Positions 36,345-45,594 are shown, counted from the stretch's first letter. The stretch: 64,000 nt of DNA from Paraburkholderia sp. BL10I2N1 (GCF_004361815.1 NZ_SNWA01000001.1:2728001-2792000); one strand, 5' to 3'. Numbers and translations are program-made. The notes: generated by a model not told the origin, from the sequence alone.

Positions 36345-38210
36345 GTGATCCAAAATCCAGACGCCGCTTTAGAAGTCTTCCCGAAACCACCGCTTGTCGG
36401 CGAATCGATGTCGGGTGCCGATATCATCTTGCGCGTACTCAGCGAACAGGGCGTCGAAACCGTATTCGGTTATAGCGGCGGCGCGATCTTGCCGACCTAC
36501 GACGCTGTCTTTCGTTTCAACGAAATGCACAAGGATAATCCCAAGCGCCACATCAACCTCGTGGTACCCGCCAACGAACAGGCCGCCGGCTTCATGGCCG
36601 CTGGTTATGCACGCGCGAGCGGACAAGTTGGCGTATTCATGGTTACGTCAGGTCCCGGGGCGACGAACGCGGTGACGCCGATCGCCGACTGCAATGGTGA
36701 TTCAGTCCCGGTCGTCCTCATCAGCGGACAGGTCCCGCGTGCCGCGATCGGCAGTGATGCTTTCCAGGAAGCGCCGGTATTCAACATCATGTCGGCGTGC
36801 GCGAAGCAGGTGTTTCTGGTTACCGACCCGGAAAAGCTGGAACAGACACTGCGGACCGCGTTCGAAGTCGCTCGCACCGGCCGTCCTGGCCCGGTTGTCG
36901 TGGATGTGCCGAAGGACATCCAGAACTGGACCGGCACCTACCATGGGCGAGGTACGTTGGAGTTTCGCGGTTACTCCGACCGTCTTCGCAAGGTAGCCAA
37001 AGGCGCGCGTCTCGAAGAGGACAAGCGCAGCGAATTTTTCGATCTGCTGGCGCAAAGCAGGCGACCGCTGCTGTATGTTGGCGGCGGCATCATTATGGCC
37101 GGCGCGACCGCGGAGCTGCGTCAGTTTGCGGAGCGCTATCGGATCCCCGTGGTGAGCACGTTGATGGGTCTCGGCACAATATCCGTGAAACACGAACTGG
37201 GGCTTGGCATGCTGGGCATGCACGGCGCGGCCTGTGCGAACTACGCGGTGGAAGATTGTGACTTCCTGATCGCGGTGGGCGCCCGATTCGATGACCGGGT
37301 CGCCGGTGGCCGTCCTCACGCATTTGCGTCGAGAGCGCAGTTTGTCGCGCACATCGACATCGATGAGGCGGAGATCAACAAGGTAAAACGGGCGCACTGG
37401 ACGCACGTGGGCGACGCGAAGGATACCTTGCTGGCGCTGATGACGCACGATTCACCCGTGCGGCCTCCTTTGGTCTGGCTCGACCATATCAAGGAACTGA
37501 AGCGGGTCTACGGTATGAACTATGACAGGAATAGTCCGGTGATCCAGCCGCAGTTCGTTGTTGAAAAGCTTGGTGAAATTACCGGCGGGCGAGCAATCGT
37601 CACCACGGGCGTCGGCCAGCACCAGATGTGGGCTGCGCAATTTTTCGACTTCGTCGAGCCGCGAAGCTTTCTGACGTCGGGCAGTATGGGGACGATGGGC
37701 TTCGGGCTGCCTGCAGCGATCGACGCCCAAATGGCGCGACCGGATGCCCTTGTGATCGACATCGATGGTGACGGCAGCATCCGCATGAACATCGGTGACC
37801 TGGAGACGGCAACCACGTATGGCGTGCCAGTCAAAGTACTCGTGCTCAACAATGTCGGTGACGGGATGATCCGGCAGTGGCAGCGTCTCTTTTACGACGG
37901 GCGGTTGTGCGTGAGCGACAAGTCGCTTCATCGGAAGGATTTTGTCATGGCAGCTCGGGCCGACGGGTTTGAGTTTGCCTGTCGCGTCGAAACGCTCAGC
38001 GAGCTCGAGGACAAACTCAGGGCCTTCGTGGCATTTGACGGGCCGGCTTTCCTTGAAGTCATGATCGACCAGAACGCTGATGTGTTTCCGATGGTGGGGC
38101 CAGGGCAAAGCTACTCGAATATGATCACCGGGCCGTTTATCCCGTCCCGGTCTGAGCGGGAGCCAGGAGGTCAGAGTGCGGGGCCTCAAGGGGCTGCGGA
38201 TATGTTCTAA
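36345..38210 (+). CDS. Thiamine-diphosphate enzyme, acetolactate synthase large-subunit type
   Basis: A 621-residue ThDP enzyme of the IlvB group, which condenses pyruvate with pyruvate or 2-oxobutyrate. VFGYSGGAILPTYDAVF and the catalytic Glu in VPANEQAAGFMAAGYARASG lie in the N-terminal Pyr domain; the ThDP-binding motif is DIDGDGSIRMNIGDLETAT followed by NNVGDGMIRQWQRLFYDGR. The start GTG at 36345 adds about 21 residues before MSGADIILRVLSEQGV, where many relatives begin (ATG at 36408). No ilvN regulatory subunit follows, so this is an orphan paralogue and could be a dedicated catabolic or secondary-metabolite enzyme. Confidence 0.85.
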   Translation: MIQNPDAALEVFPKPPLVGESMSGADIILRVLSEQGVETVFGYSGGAILPTYDAVFRFNEMHKDNPKRHINLVVPANEQAAGFMAAGYARASGQVGVFMVTSGPGATNAVTPIADCNGDSVPVVLISGQVPRAAIGSDAFQEAPVFNIMSACAKQVFLVTDPEKLEQTLRTAFEVARTGRPGPVVVDVPKDIQNWTGTYHGRGTLEFRGYSDRLRKVAKGARLEEDKRSEFFDLLAQSRRPLLYVGGGIIMAGATAELRQFAERYRIPVVSTLMGLGTISVKHELGLGMLGMHGAACANYAVEDCDFLIAVGARFDDRVAGGRPHAFASRAQFVAHIDIDEAEINKVKRAHWTHVGDAKDTLLALMTHDSPVRPPLVWLDHIKELKRVYGMNYDRNSPVIQPQFVVEKLGEITGGRAIVTTGVGQHQMWAAQFFDFVEPRSFLTSGSMGTMGFGLPAAIDAQMARPDALVIDIDGDGSIRMNIGDLETATTYGVPVKVLVLNNVGDGMIRQWQRLFYDGRLCVSDKSLHRKDFVMAARADGFEFACRVETLSELEDKLRAFVAFDGPAFLEVMIDQNADVFPMVGPGQSYSNMITGPFIPSRSEREPGGQSAGPQGAADMF

Positions 38211-38373
38211 GCCGGCATATGTGTCAATGTCGACCATCCATTCCGCATCCCAAAGCCATTCCACATCCCCCACAAGTCCCGCTTGTTGGGGGGGCCGTGC
38301 TGCCGCCTGCATGCTGACTTCGCGGCTATACTACAGATCTGTGTTCGTCTGACGGCGCATCGCGCAAGCGGCC

Positions 38374-39009
38374 ATGCAGCCTCCAACTCCCGACGTTGTA
38401 CGCCTGTTCCCAACCTTCGTTTGGCAGGGCCGCCTTGAGCCGGCATGCTACGAACCACTTAACCGGGATCTGCTGGCGTATGTTGAAACCTTGATGCGCG
38501 CTGGTAGAGGAACCCGCACGGGCGCCGCCTGGCAATCCGGGCACGCGCTACAGCAGAAACCCGAATTTGCGGCGCTGATCCCCCATATCGAAGCCGCCGT
38601 GAGCCACGTGCTCGCGTTTATCAAGGTAGTCGCTGCCCCGTTCCGCATCACCGGGTGCTGGGCCAACGTGCTGGACCCTGGTGCGGCACACCCCATGCAC
38701 AGCCATCCAAACAACTTCCTGAGCGGCGTTTACTATCTGCAGACCCCGACCGGCTCAGACACGATCAATTTTCACGATCCACGCCCTCAGACTGCCATCA
38801 TTCGTCCGCCGATCACCGAATTGACGGCGTACAACACCGACCAGGTGGTGGTGACGGTGAGCGACGGCACCTTGCTCGTGTTTCCCGCCTGGCTGCCGCA
38901 CTCTGTGTCAGCGAACATGAGCGGCCGCCCGCGCATCAGCGTTAGTTTCAACGTCATGTTCACCGATTACGACACGGCTATGAGCCCGCCGCTATGGGGC
39001 GAGGACTAG
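38374..39009 (+). CDS. TIGR02466-type putative 2-oxoglutarate/Fe(II) oxygenase
   Basis: A 211-residue protein of the TIGR02466 family, thought to be 2OG-Fe(II) oxygenases. LFPTFVWQGRLEP opens it; the metal region is HPMHSHPNNFLSGVYYLQTP, with DTINFHDPRP, and the distal His and 2OG-binding Arg lie in FPAWLPHSVSANMSG and RISVSFNVMF. These residues fit the H-x-D/H...H...R pattern. Substrate unknown. It follows the acetolactate synthase by 163 bases on the same strand and may be cotranscribed. Confidence 0.8.
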   Translation: MQPPTPDVVRLFPTFVWQGRLEPACYEPLNRDLLAYVETLMRAGRGTRTGAAWQSGHALQQKPEFAALIPHIEAAVSHVLAFIKVVAAPFRITGCWANVLDPGAAHPMHSHPNNFLSGVYYLQTPTGSDTINFHDPRPQTAIIRPPITELTAYNTDQVVVTVSDGTLLVFPAWLPHSVSANMSGRPRISVSFNVMFTDYDTAMSPPLWGED

Positions 39010-39286
39010 TCTTTCCGACCTGATCGGGCAGGACCGGGACGGCTGCGGAGGCGACGGCTGAGCGGTGGTCAACATCGCAGCGTCGCAAGCGACGTCAGCA
39101 TGGTCTCGGCGTACTATATCGAATGCAGTACGCCGCCGTCGGGCCCGCGCCCCGCAGTGGGGCGCCCGGCGCTATTGCCAGTCCAACGTGTCGACGGTTC
39201 CGGCGTCGAACGTTCGGCGATCTCACGCAACTCGTTCGTGTCAACGTTCATGCTGCGCGTCCTCCAAAATGACGATGGAGATTGAA

Positions 39287-39565
39287 ATGGCCCACGCTGA
39301 GAACATGTACAACGGATTCAAGTACCAGGTGCGAACGCTTGCGAAACACGGCGTTGGGGGAGAGCACCTGAAAATCTTCGGATTTAACGGTTTCGTGCTT
39401 ATCCCTCGCGAATTCGATACGGAGCGACCCATGCAACTTCCCGTTCAATGCCTCGAGGAAGAGGGGTATCGTCGAGAAGACTGGGCGTTGAACGCGGCAA
39501 TTGACGAAGCGAAGGCGATCGTCGACGGCAAGCGTCCGCCGATTGACCCGAAAACGTTTCGATAG
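39287..39565 (+). CDS. Small conserved-looking cytosolic protein, 92 residues
   Basis: Start ATG at 39287 is set by GGAG six bases upstream; ATGs at 39269 and 39275 are in frame but poorly placed. The protein contains NMYNGFKYQVRTLAKHGVGG and REFDTERPMQLPVQCLEEEG, ends KRPPIDPKTFR, and has no signal or membrane segment. I do not recognise a family. Codon usage is like that of the neighbours. The 277 bases before it, from the oxygenase stop, hold no gene. Confidence 0.6.
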   Translation: MAHAENMYNGFKYQVRTLAKHGVGGEHLKIFGFNGFVLIPREFDTERPMQLPVQCLEEEGYRREDWALNAAIDEAKAIVDGKRPPIDPKTFR

Positions 39566-39655
39566 GACTGGCTCCATTAACCGTTCCCAAATCGGACATA
39601 CGCAGCGGGTGGTCTTCCGCTCCGAGTCGGGATCACTTGCCGGGTTCCACGGGCG

Positions 39656-40639
39656 TTATCCGGTGACCGGTACACGGTGGGGCCGCGTGCCGCCAGCATG
39701 CTTGCCGGTCGGCCGATGTGCGCTGGAAATCGATCCAGCCCGGTAGGCGGCGAGCGTCACCTTGACGCGATGCGATTGGGCGAGCATTCGATGGTGATGA
39801 TGCTGCGTGCCCGCGTCATACAGGCCCGGCATAACGACGGGCGTGTCGTCGCCGTTCAGCCAGCGGCGAATCGCGACCAGATCCGCCGAACGCGCCCGGG
39901 AAGAGCGCGCGCCGAGGAGCGCAATAATCAACGGACCATTCGGCATGTTGGTTTCGACCACGATGCAGCGTTCTGCCTCGTCCGTATAACCCGTCTTCGC
40001 GAGCCGAATGTCCCAATCCGGCCGATCGACTATCGGGTCGGTGTTTCGATAGAACCTCGTTCTGCTGCCGATTGCCTCCTGGTAGCGCGGCAGTGTCGTG
40101 AATGCGCCGATCAACGGATAGTGCGACGCGGCATCCGCCATTTTCACGACATCGCGCGCAGTGGAGAAGTTGTCGGGTGACAGACCCGTTGGATCGTCGA
40201 AGTGCGTGTTGGCCATGTGCAGCTCGCGCGCCTTGTGGTTCATGTTCCGGATGAAGGCAGGCTGACCGCCCGGAAACGCGCGCGATAGCGCGGAGGCGGC
40301 GCGATTCTCAGACGACATCAGCGCAAGGCGCAGCATCTCCTCGCGATCGAGTTCAGCACCGACCGGGATACGCGAACTCGTATGTTTGAGCCGATCGATA
40401 TCGGCATTGTCGATGGTCAATGTTTCCCCCAATGCCTGCGCTTCGTCCAGCACGACCATCGCCGTCATCAGCTTGGTGAGCGAAGCGACGGGCCTGACCT
40501 CGTCAGGATTCTTTTCCAGCAGGACTTCGCTCCGCCCGACGTCGTACACGAGCGCGCTATGGGAATAGAGAAGTGGCGTCCCGGCGGACGTCACGAGCGG
40601 TGCGGAGGCGAGAAGCAGCACGCCGGCGAGTTTCTTCAT
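39656..40639 (-). CDS. pbpG: D-alanyl-D-alanine endopeptidase (PBP7-like)
   Basis: A 327-residue low-molecular-weight penicillin-binding protein acting on peptidoglycan crosslinks in the periplasm. Signal peptide MKKLAGVLLLASAPLVTSAG; catalytic SxxK is S53-LT-K56 in VASLTKLMTAMVVLD, SxN is S110-E-N112, and KTG is at 215-217. These three define the peptidase S11 family. I start at the ATG at 40639. The C-terminal 60 residues (rich in His and Arg) are longer and more basic than in E. coli PbpG. Monocistronic. Confidence 0.88.
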   Translation of the reverse strand: MKKLAGVLLLASAPLVTSAGTPLLYSHSALVYDVGRSEVLLEKNPDEVRPVASLTKLMTAMVVLDEAQALGETLTIDNADIDRLKHTSSRIPVGAELDREEMLRLALMSSENRAASALSRAFPGGQPAFIRNMNHKARELHMANTHFDDPTGLSPDNFSTARDVVKMADAASHYPLIGAFTTLPRYQEAIGSRTRFYRNTDPIVDRPDWDIRLAKTGYTDEAERCIVVETNMPNGPLIIALLGARSSRARSADLVAIRRWLNGDDTPVVMPGLYDAGTQHHHHRMLAQSHRVKVTLAAYRAGSISSAHRPTGKHAGGTRPHRVPVTG

Positions 40640-41159
40640 GTCAATTACACCCTGGGACTGCAATCAGGCGAACAGGCGATTACGGGTCCAACGTGCAGAA
40701 TCGTCCCTGACAACTAAACTGTAGTTGTTAACCGCAGGAATGAGTGTGTGCAGGAAGACAGATTTTGATCATGGAGATCAGCGGTCGTGAGATGTTTGCT
40801 CTATGCAGTCTTTACCGTCCCGGTTCCGGCGGCACCGGCCGTATCGTTCGCTTAGCAATCCAGTTCGACCGTCACGCGGGAACAGGTGAAAGCAGAACCG
40901 ATGCAACTCGGAAGGGGACCCGCTGCAATCCCGTCCGTCGTAACGCCAACTATCCGGAAGACATCCGCGCCGCGCATGCGCGCGTCGCTGTGCAGAGTGG
41001 CGCGGCGATGGGCCAGACCTGTTATGTTCCTGCGAACCGTGGTTCGTCGCAGTCGGGTATCCCCGGCAATTGAAGGCGGAGAACCAGATTGCTTCGACCG
41101 CTCACACCATCAACCAATCGACCGGCGGAGGGCCGAAAAGCATCGATGGGAGATCGAGG
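40640..41159. other. Intergenic tract between pbpG and a membrane-protein gene
   Basis: No gene is supported; a plus-strand frame at 40744-41073 has no family features and is rich in Arg/Gly. ACAACT.....AGTTGT at about 40710-40730 is a small palindrome near the pbpG promoter. I considered and rejected a cobalamin riboswitch here. Confidence 0.4.
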
Positions 41160-41624
41160 GTGTCACAGATATCGATAAGCGGAAGGCGCGCTCTTGTGGC
41201 GCTCGCACTGTGCACAGGCGTTACGTGCCTGGCAATTGGTGCGACGCTGCTGTTCGAACTGTCAGTGATCAGCCGTGCCATCAGCGATTTCCGTCTGGAA
41301 GAGGCAGTAGAAAACGCACGAATTTTCCGTGGCGAAAAGCCTGCTACCGAGGATCTCCTTAACCCGCCATACCTGAAACGATACGGCCTGGACCCGAACC
41401 TGTACACGGACAAGCAAGGCCTGCTGTCGCCGACAGGCTCTGACTGGCAGCGATGGGGAATTCGGACAAAGGTCGCGGCCACGGTCATGTGGCTGGGTCA
41501 CGATCCGCCTGGCACGTGGTGGACCTTCTTTCAGATCAGGTGCGTCGACCGCTTTTATGAAGCTCACCGCGACAGCGAGCCGATTGTCGACGTCGCTGAC
41601 GCGTGCCTTGGCCAGCCACATTGA
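41160..41624 (+). CDS. Single-pass membrane protein of unknown function
   Basis: From the GTG at 41160 (GGGAG seven bases upstream) the product has 154 residues; a TTG at 41070 would add 30 without features. A membrane helix at about residues 10-33 (ALVALALCTGVTCLAIGATL) is followed by a periplasmic or cytosolic domain containing NPPYLKRYGLDPNLYTDKQG and LGHDPPGTWWTFFQIRCVDR. No family recognised. The lipoprotein gene follows after 29 bases, so the two may form an envelope operon. Confidence 0.55.
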   Translation: MSQISISGRRALVALALCTGVTCLAIGATLLFELSVISRAISDFRLEEAVENARIFRGEKPATEDLLNPPYLKRYGLDPNLYTDKQGLLSPTGSDWQRWGIRTKVAATVMWLGHDPPGTWWTFFQIRCVDRFYEAHRDSEPIVDVADACLGQPH

Positions 41625-41653
41625 CCGACGTTTATCCAACGGTAGGGAATCAA

Positions 41654-41995
41654 ATGAAACGAGGGACCGTTGTCACGCTGTCTGTCGCTGTGCTTGCGAT
41701 CCTTGGCGGATGCGGAAACAAGGAGGGCGACCAGTTTATCGGCAAATGGGAGAATGCGAAGCGCAAGGAGACGGTTGAAATAAGCAGAAACGGTGACGGT
41801 TTTATCATAACCGACACGGCCCCTAACTTCTTTGGGGGTGGAATGAAGACGGTCAGGATCCCTGCTACCTATCAGAAGGGAATGTTGCAGGTGGGCACTG
41901 CGTTCGGTAATGCAAATATCGGCTATGACAAGCAGCATGACACGCTAATGATGCCGACGATGGACGGAAGCGCGGAGCTGACCCGCATCAAGTGA
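41654..41995 (+). CDS. Small lipoprotein of unknown function
   Basis: A 113-residue protein from the ATG at 41654 with AGGGAAT upstream. The signal peptide ends in a lipobox (VAVLAILGGC), so the mature protein starts at Cys20 as CGNKEGDQFIGKWEN. The rest is a compact beta-rich domain (KWENAKRKETVEISRNGDGF, then VRIPATYQKGMLQVG), typical of lipocalin-like or DUF-type small lipoproteins. Which membrane it resides in is not certain. Probable partner of the preceding membrane protein. Confidence 0.7.
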   Translation: MKRGTVVTLSVAVLAILGGCGNKEGDQFIGKWENAKRKETVEISRNGDGFIITDTAPNFFGGGMKTVRIPATYQKGMLQVGTAFGNANIGYDKQHDTLMMPTMDGSAELTRIK

Positions 41996-42062
41996 CCCGT
42001 TCACTGGAAAAGACCTGTCGACATTCATCGCACAAACGCCTCGCGGCACGGGCGAATCGCAG

Positions 42063-42224
42063 TTGACCGAGGCCAAGGGACTCGCACTGGCGCAATTCGA
42101 GAAGCGCATTCGATGGAGCGAAATGCGGGGCAACGGCATCCACGATGATGAAGCGTATCTGATGCGCGGCGCTCTTTCGATGCTGCAAAAGGTGCTTGCT
42201 GAAAGTGGCGTCGCACTGCGCTAA
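42063..42224 (+). CDS. Possible small gene or gene remnant
   Basis: In this frame, open from 41982, the sequence reads like protein: LTEAKGLALAQFEKRIRWSE then AYLMRGALSMLQKVLAESGV and a TAA stop. There is no ATG before the middle; TTG at 42063 is the only reasonable initiator and has no ribosome site. It is probably the 3' end of a lost gene. Confidence 0.3.
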   Translation: MTEAKGLALAQFEKRIRWSEMRGNGIHDDEAYLMRGALSMLQKVLAESGVALR

Positions 42225-42628
42225 GCCACGACGGAAACCTGCCGTGCGTGCGAGCGTCGGGCGCGCGCTTGCTCGCAAAGTGCTTAACGGGTACGGGCGC
42301 TGAAATCACGCGCGGACCCTGTCCTGGCGCAGGGCGCGTCCTGTCGATTGCGGCAACCCGAACGTCGAATCACAGCGGAACACATCGAGCCCGGCAGTCA
42401 CGCTGCCGGGCTTTCTGCCCGAATCGACCGCCGGATCTGTTCGACAGCCAACACTGCTTGAGGCTAGGACCGTGTAAAAATCAAATCGCTTTAAATGCCG
42501 CTTCGTGGCGAAAGTATGATCCTTTCAATTTCGACAGATAACTTCGAGTATTGAGACTTTGCTTCCTTACCGCTCAGGCTTGGCACATCGTATTTTTTCT
42601 ATTTCTGAATAGGTCGACGGTTTGTGTC
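42225..42628. other. Intergenic tract with terminator before the DUF6875 gene
   Basis: No gene is supported. Contains a strong terminator at 42388-42415. From 42460 the base composition shifts to AT-rich, continuing into the DUF6875 gene, which suggests acquired DNA. Confidence 0.5.
42388..42415 (+). terminator. Rho-independent terminator
   Basis: Perfect 10-bp stem AGCCCGGCAG / CTGCCGGGCT with a 5-base loop and TTTCT tail. Ends transcription from the lipoprotein region before the DUF6875 gene. Confidence 0.8.
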
Positions 42629-43366
42629 ATGAAAAATGATATTGAAGCTTCCAGATCTTTCCTCTCGATGTTTGATCGGGAAATTGAAAAAATAAAGCGA
42701 TCAGCATGTCTGTCAATAGACATCAAATCCGTCCCGGACCAATCCACCAGGGAAGTATTTGAATCGGGGCTCAATTGGCTTGCAGCCTTCATCATGAGAC
42801 CGCACGCTGAACTGGGTCGCCGCGGCGCCGTTTGCCCTTTTGTTAAGCCAGCTCATCACGAAGGGTCATTGGTTTTTTGTATCTGGGACGTAACAGAACT
42901 ACCATTCGACATTTTCATTTCGATATTAAACAGGCTACCCACCCTTTATCATCAACTGTTTGCCGATATGTCCGGTAACTCACGACTATGTTCGATATGC
43001 ATATTCCTCAATGGCTTGAAAGAAGAGCAATATTCTGAATATATAGACAGGGCGCATTCGATGGTGAAGCCTGTTTTCATGGAGGCCGGATTAATGATCG
43101 GAGAATTTCATCCTTTGAGCGTGACGGCAGGGGTCCATTCGAGGACATTCCGGCCGATGCGTAGTGATCGGCCTGCTTTCGTTGTGCGAGCGATAACGCC
43201 TCATGATGCGATGTTTATTGACAGGGACGGTAGCCCTGCAGAAGTGCGTCTTCGCGAATTATTGACCTATAAATCGTGGGTAGGAGCAGTCCTGCCCGAA
43301 GACGAGAGCCTGGCAATCGAGAAGCGGATTACAGAGTTGAGACTGGCGATAGCAGGTCGTAGTTGA
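42629..43366 (+). CDS. DUF6875 domain protein
   Basis: A 245-residue protein from the ATG at 42629 (MKNDIEAS). I recognise DUF6875 by FIMRPHAELGRRGAVCPFVK, a central LKEEQYSEYIDRAHSMVKPV, FMEAGLMIGEFHP and FRPMRSDRPAFVVRAITPHD. The family is of unknown function and tends to be found beside peptide or amino-acid adenylation genes. The gene is AT-richer than its neighbours, pointing to transfer. It ends five bases before the convergent stop of the double-hydrolase gene, so the two transcription units face each other. It probably works with the adenylation/carrier operon, for example as a condensing or releasing enzyme, but that is inference. Confidence 0.72.
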   Translation: MKNDIEASRSFLSMFDREIEKIKRSACLSIDIKSVPDQSTREVFESGLNWLAAFIMRPHAELGRRGAVCPFVKPAHHEGSLVFCIWDVTELPFDIFISILNRLPTLYHQLFADMSGNSRLCSICIFLNGLKEEQYSEYIDRAHSMVKPVFMEAGLMIGEFHPLSVTAGVHSRTFRPMRSDRPAFVVRAITPHDAMFIDRDGSPAEVRLRELLTYKSWVGAVLPEDESLAIEKRITELRLAIAGRS

Positions 43367-43371
43367 CGCGG

Positions 43372-45225
43372 TCATCGGGCCGCTTTGCGCGGGCCGATCT
43401 GAAGCCACACCCGGTGCAGCGAACTCACGTGTAGAACTGGAGCGCGCAAGACGCCGGCGCGCCCGGCATCGAGAATCCTCTCGCGCAGGAATTCCTCGAA
43501 ATGAGCCATTACGACGTCACGCGCTGTGTGTGAGAACAACGCGTGATCCACCCTCGCGAGTATCTTTGCCGTCACGTTCGTCAGCTTTCCGAGTTCGCTA
43601 CCGTTCGGGCCAAAACGGATCGCCAGTTCATCGAGCCCCGCATCGAGCGAGCCGTACACGAGCGACGTTTGCACCCCCTTGTTCTCGAGGTCCATGATGA
43701 GTTGGCGGATAGCACCGGTCGAGGTGTTGAGACCGAATCTGCCTTCGAACGGACTGCTGACGAGCGAAGTCAGGCGCACATACCAGCGGCGTGCCAGCTC
43801 CACGGCGATCGCTCGCCCATTCGCCTGCCCGGTCAGCAGCCGGAGCCACTTATGGGGAATTCGGATCGAATCCCAGTACACCCGACTCGATTCGACATGG
43901 TGGGCGCCCGGCTTCGTTTGTGGGCCGCCCCAAAAGAAAAACGGCAGGTTGACCGACATGCAGCCCACAACGCGAGGATGCGCTAACGCCGTATGAATGC
44001 TGACGTATGCGCCCGTGCAGACGCCGAACGTGACAACCTCCGTGTATCCGGCCGCCGTCAGCCATTCCACGCCCGCTGTCGCGTCGATGACCGAATGACG
44101 GGCGTACACGGCTTCGAGCGTCGGCGAATCCTCGTGATGAAGACTGTCGCCGAGGCCGCCCAGGTCCATGCGTAACGAGGCGATGCCTTGCCCCGCAAGC
44201 CGTCGCGCCATCAGTACGGCCAGCCGTCCGTCGCCGACGCGATGAACGCCGCCCGCATTGACGAGCAGCACAGCGGGGGCGTGTTCGAGCGCGCAGTGCG
44301 GCCGGCACAACACGCCGACATAGCGCCCGCCTCCGAACACGACAGGTGTCTCATGACCGCCCGCAAAAGCGATCCGTGCGTCGGCGGCCGGTGCAAGTAT
44401 CCCAACCGCCGGCGTCGCCGGCGTGCCGGACTGAAAACCGAGCCATTCAAGCACACTGTCGAATGCTTGCCGAGGCGGCAAGCTAAGCCGAGGGTCGACC
44501 AGGAACTTGTCGTACCCGGGAAAAATCTGCACGTCTGCGCTCGCACCATGACCACGGTATTGCTCGACCAGTCGACTCATGGACAGGCTGTCGCAACTAT
44601 CATGCAGCAGCACACGGGGTGCGGGAGGCCGCGCGTGCTGTACGAGGTCGACGGCAGCGAGTTGCTCGAGCGTGTCGGTATACAGCTGAAATCCGAACGC
44701 GCCCACGGCGCGCCCGACGTCGTCCGCCTGCGCGCTTTCGCGACCGTTTGGGGTCTTGAGCCAGCTCTGATGCTGCAAGCTCAGTTCCCGTATATAGCGC
44801 TTGCCGGCGATTACGGGCGCCATCAAAACCAGGCTATGGACGCCGCCCAGTTCTTCGGCCGCCAGGACGGCCAGCGTCGCTCCCAGGCGTAACCCGCAGA
44901 AGATCAGGTGTGTTACGCCGGTCGCAGCCCGCAGATACTGCGCCGCAGCCTTGATGCTGTCGATCCATGTGCGAAAGCGCTGCGGGTCTTCCTCGTTGCC
45001 GGCCGAATCGCCGGTTCCCGGATAGTCGAAGCGAAGAACGGGAATGCCGCCGGCCAGCGTCAATGCTTCTGCAAAGTCGCGCCAGCCGCGGTGAACGCAT
45101 AGCGCGTCGTAGCCGAACGGGCTGCACAGCACCACGCCCGTCGCCGCGTTGCCGCCTGCCGGCAGGTGCAGCGACCCGTAACAGCCACCAAAGGTGACCG
45201 GCCTCATCGCAGGATTGCCTGTCAT
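43372..45225 (-). CDS. Fused double alpha/beta hydrolase (exosortase-A-associated hydrolase-like), non-serine elbows
   Basis: A 617-residue protein with two alpha/beta hydrolase domains. Domain 1 (about 1-265) has VLCSPFGYDALCVHRGWRDF, VLRFDYPGTGDS and the elbow GLRLG at 111-115, where Arg113 replaces the catalytic Ser. Domain 2 (about 285-617) has LLVNAGGVHRVGDGRLAVLM, RMDLGGLGDS and elbow GVCTG at 401-405, with Cys403 as candidate nucleophile. Both resemble hydrolases 1 and 2 of exosortase A loci, here fused in one chain. The ATG at 45225 lies two bases after the carrier-protein stop. A likely role is thioester release or transfer of the carrier-bound group, with domain 2 catalytic and domain 1 structural. 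Confidence 0.8.
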   Translation of the reverse strand: MTGNPAMRPVTFGGCYGSLHLPAGGNAATGVVLCSPFGYDALCVHRGWRDFAEALTLAGGIPVLRFDYPGTGDSAGNEEDPQRFRTWIDSIKAAAQYLRAATGVTHLIFCGLRLGATLAVLAAEELGGVHSLVLMAPVIAGKRYIRELSLQHQSWLKTPNGRESAQADDVGRAVGAFGFQLYTDTLEQLAAVDLVQHARPPAPRVLLHDSCDSLSMSRLVEQYRGHGASADVQIFPGYDKFLVDPRLSLPPRQAFDSVLEWLGFQSGTPATPAVGILAPAADARIAFAGGHETPVVFGGGRYVGVLCRPHCALEHAPAVLLVNAGGVHRVGDGRLAVLMARRLAGQGIASLRMDLGGLGDSLHHEDSPTLEAVYARHSVIDATAGVEWLTAAGYTEVVTFGVCTGAYVSIHTALAHPRVVGCMSVNLPFFFWGGPQTKPGAHHVESSRVYWDSIRIPHKWLRLLTGQANGRAIAVELARRWYVRLTSLVSSPFEGRFGLNTSTGAIRQLIMDLENKGVQTSLVYGSLDAGLDELAIRFGPNGSELGKLTNVTAKILARVDHALFSHTARDVVMAHFEEFLRERILDAGRAGVLRAPVLHVSSLHRVWLQIGPRKAAR

Positions 45226-45227
45226 GG

Positions 45228-45506
45228 CTATTGCCGCGCGGCCGCACACTGCCGGCTCGCCACCGGCTCCTGACGTACGAGCGGTGCGAGCCCGCTCGTG
45301 AGCGAATCGATACATTGAAACAGGTCGAACGTAATCAACTCGCCTGGTATTTCTATGCCGAATACGTCTTCAACGGCCAGCATCAAACGGACCGTGCCGA
45401 GCGAAGACAATCCGGCGGCGTACAGGTTGTCGGTGTCGCTCAAGGTTTCGACCGGCACGTCGAGGCATGCGGTTTCCGCAAGAACGCGGCGCAAATCGGC
45501 TTTCAT
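45228..45506 (-). CDS. Acyl/peptidyl carrier protein
   Basis: A 92-residue carrier protein from the ATG at 45506 with GGGGAG upstream. The phosphopantetheine site is in NLYAAGLSSLGTVRLMLAVE, Ser35 aligning with the Ser of the usual D-S-L motif, preceded by TLSDTDNLY and followed by FGIEIPGELITFDLFQCI. The site reads S-S-L rather than D-S-L. It lies 88 bases after the adenylation gene and two bases before the hydrolase gene, in one operon. It should carry the amino or aryl acid activated by that adenylation protein. No phosphopantetheinyl transferase is in the window. Confidence 0.85.
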   Translation of the reverse strand: MKADLRRVLAETACLDVPVETLSDTDNLYAAGLSSLGTVRLMLAVEDVFGIEIPGELITFDLFQCIDSLTSGLAPLVRQEPVASRQCAAARQ

Positions 45507-45594
45507 TGGCTCCCCTTCAAGGCTCATTATTGGTATCAACGCACTCATGCGCGGCGATGGGTGGCTATTCCGCACAGGGGGCGTGGCACAGACC

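Noticed and set aside
40840..41000. Cobalamin-riboswitch-like words (GGGAACAGGTGAAAGCAGAA and CGCTGCAATCCCG)
   Set aside because: The conserved core GCAACTGTA and GCCACTG are missing and the downstream gene is not B12-related.
40744..41073. 109-codon plus-strand frame between pbpG and the membrane-protein gene
   Set aside because: Arg/Gly-rich, no ribosome site, no family; not supported as a gene.
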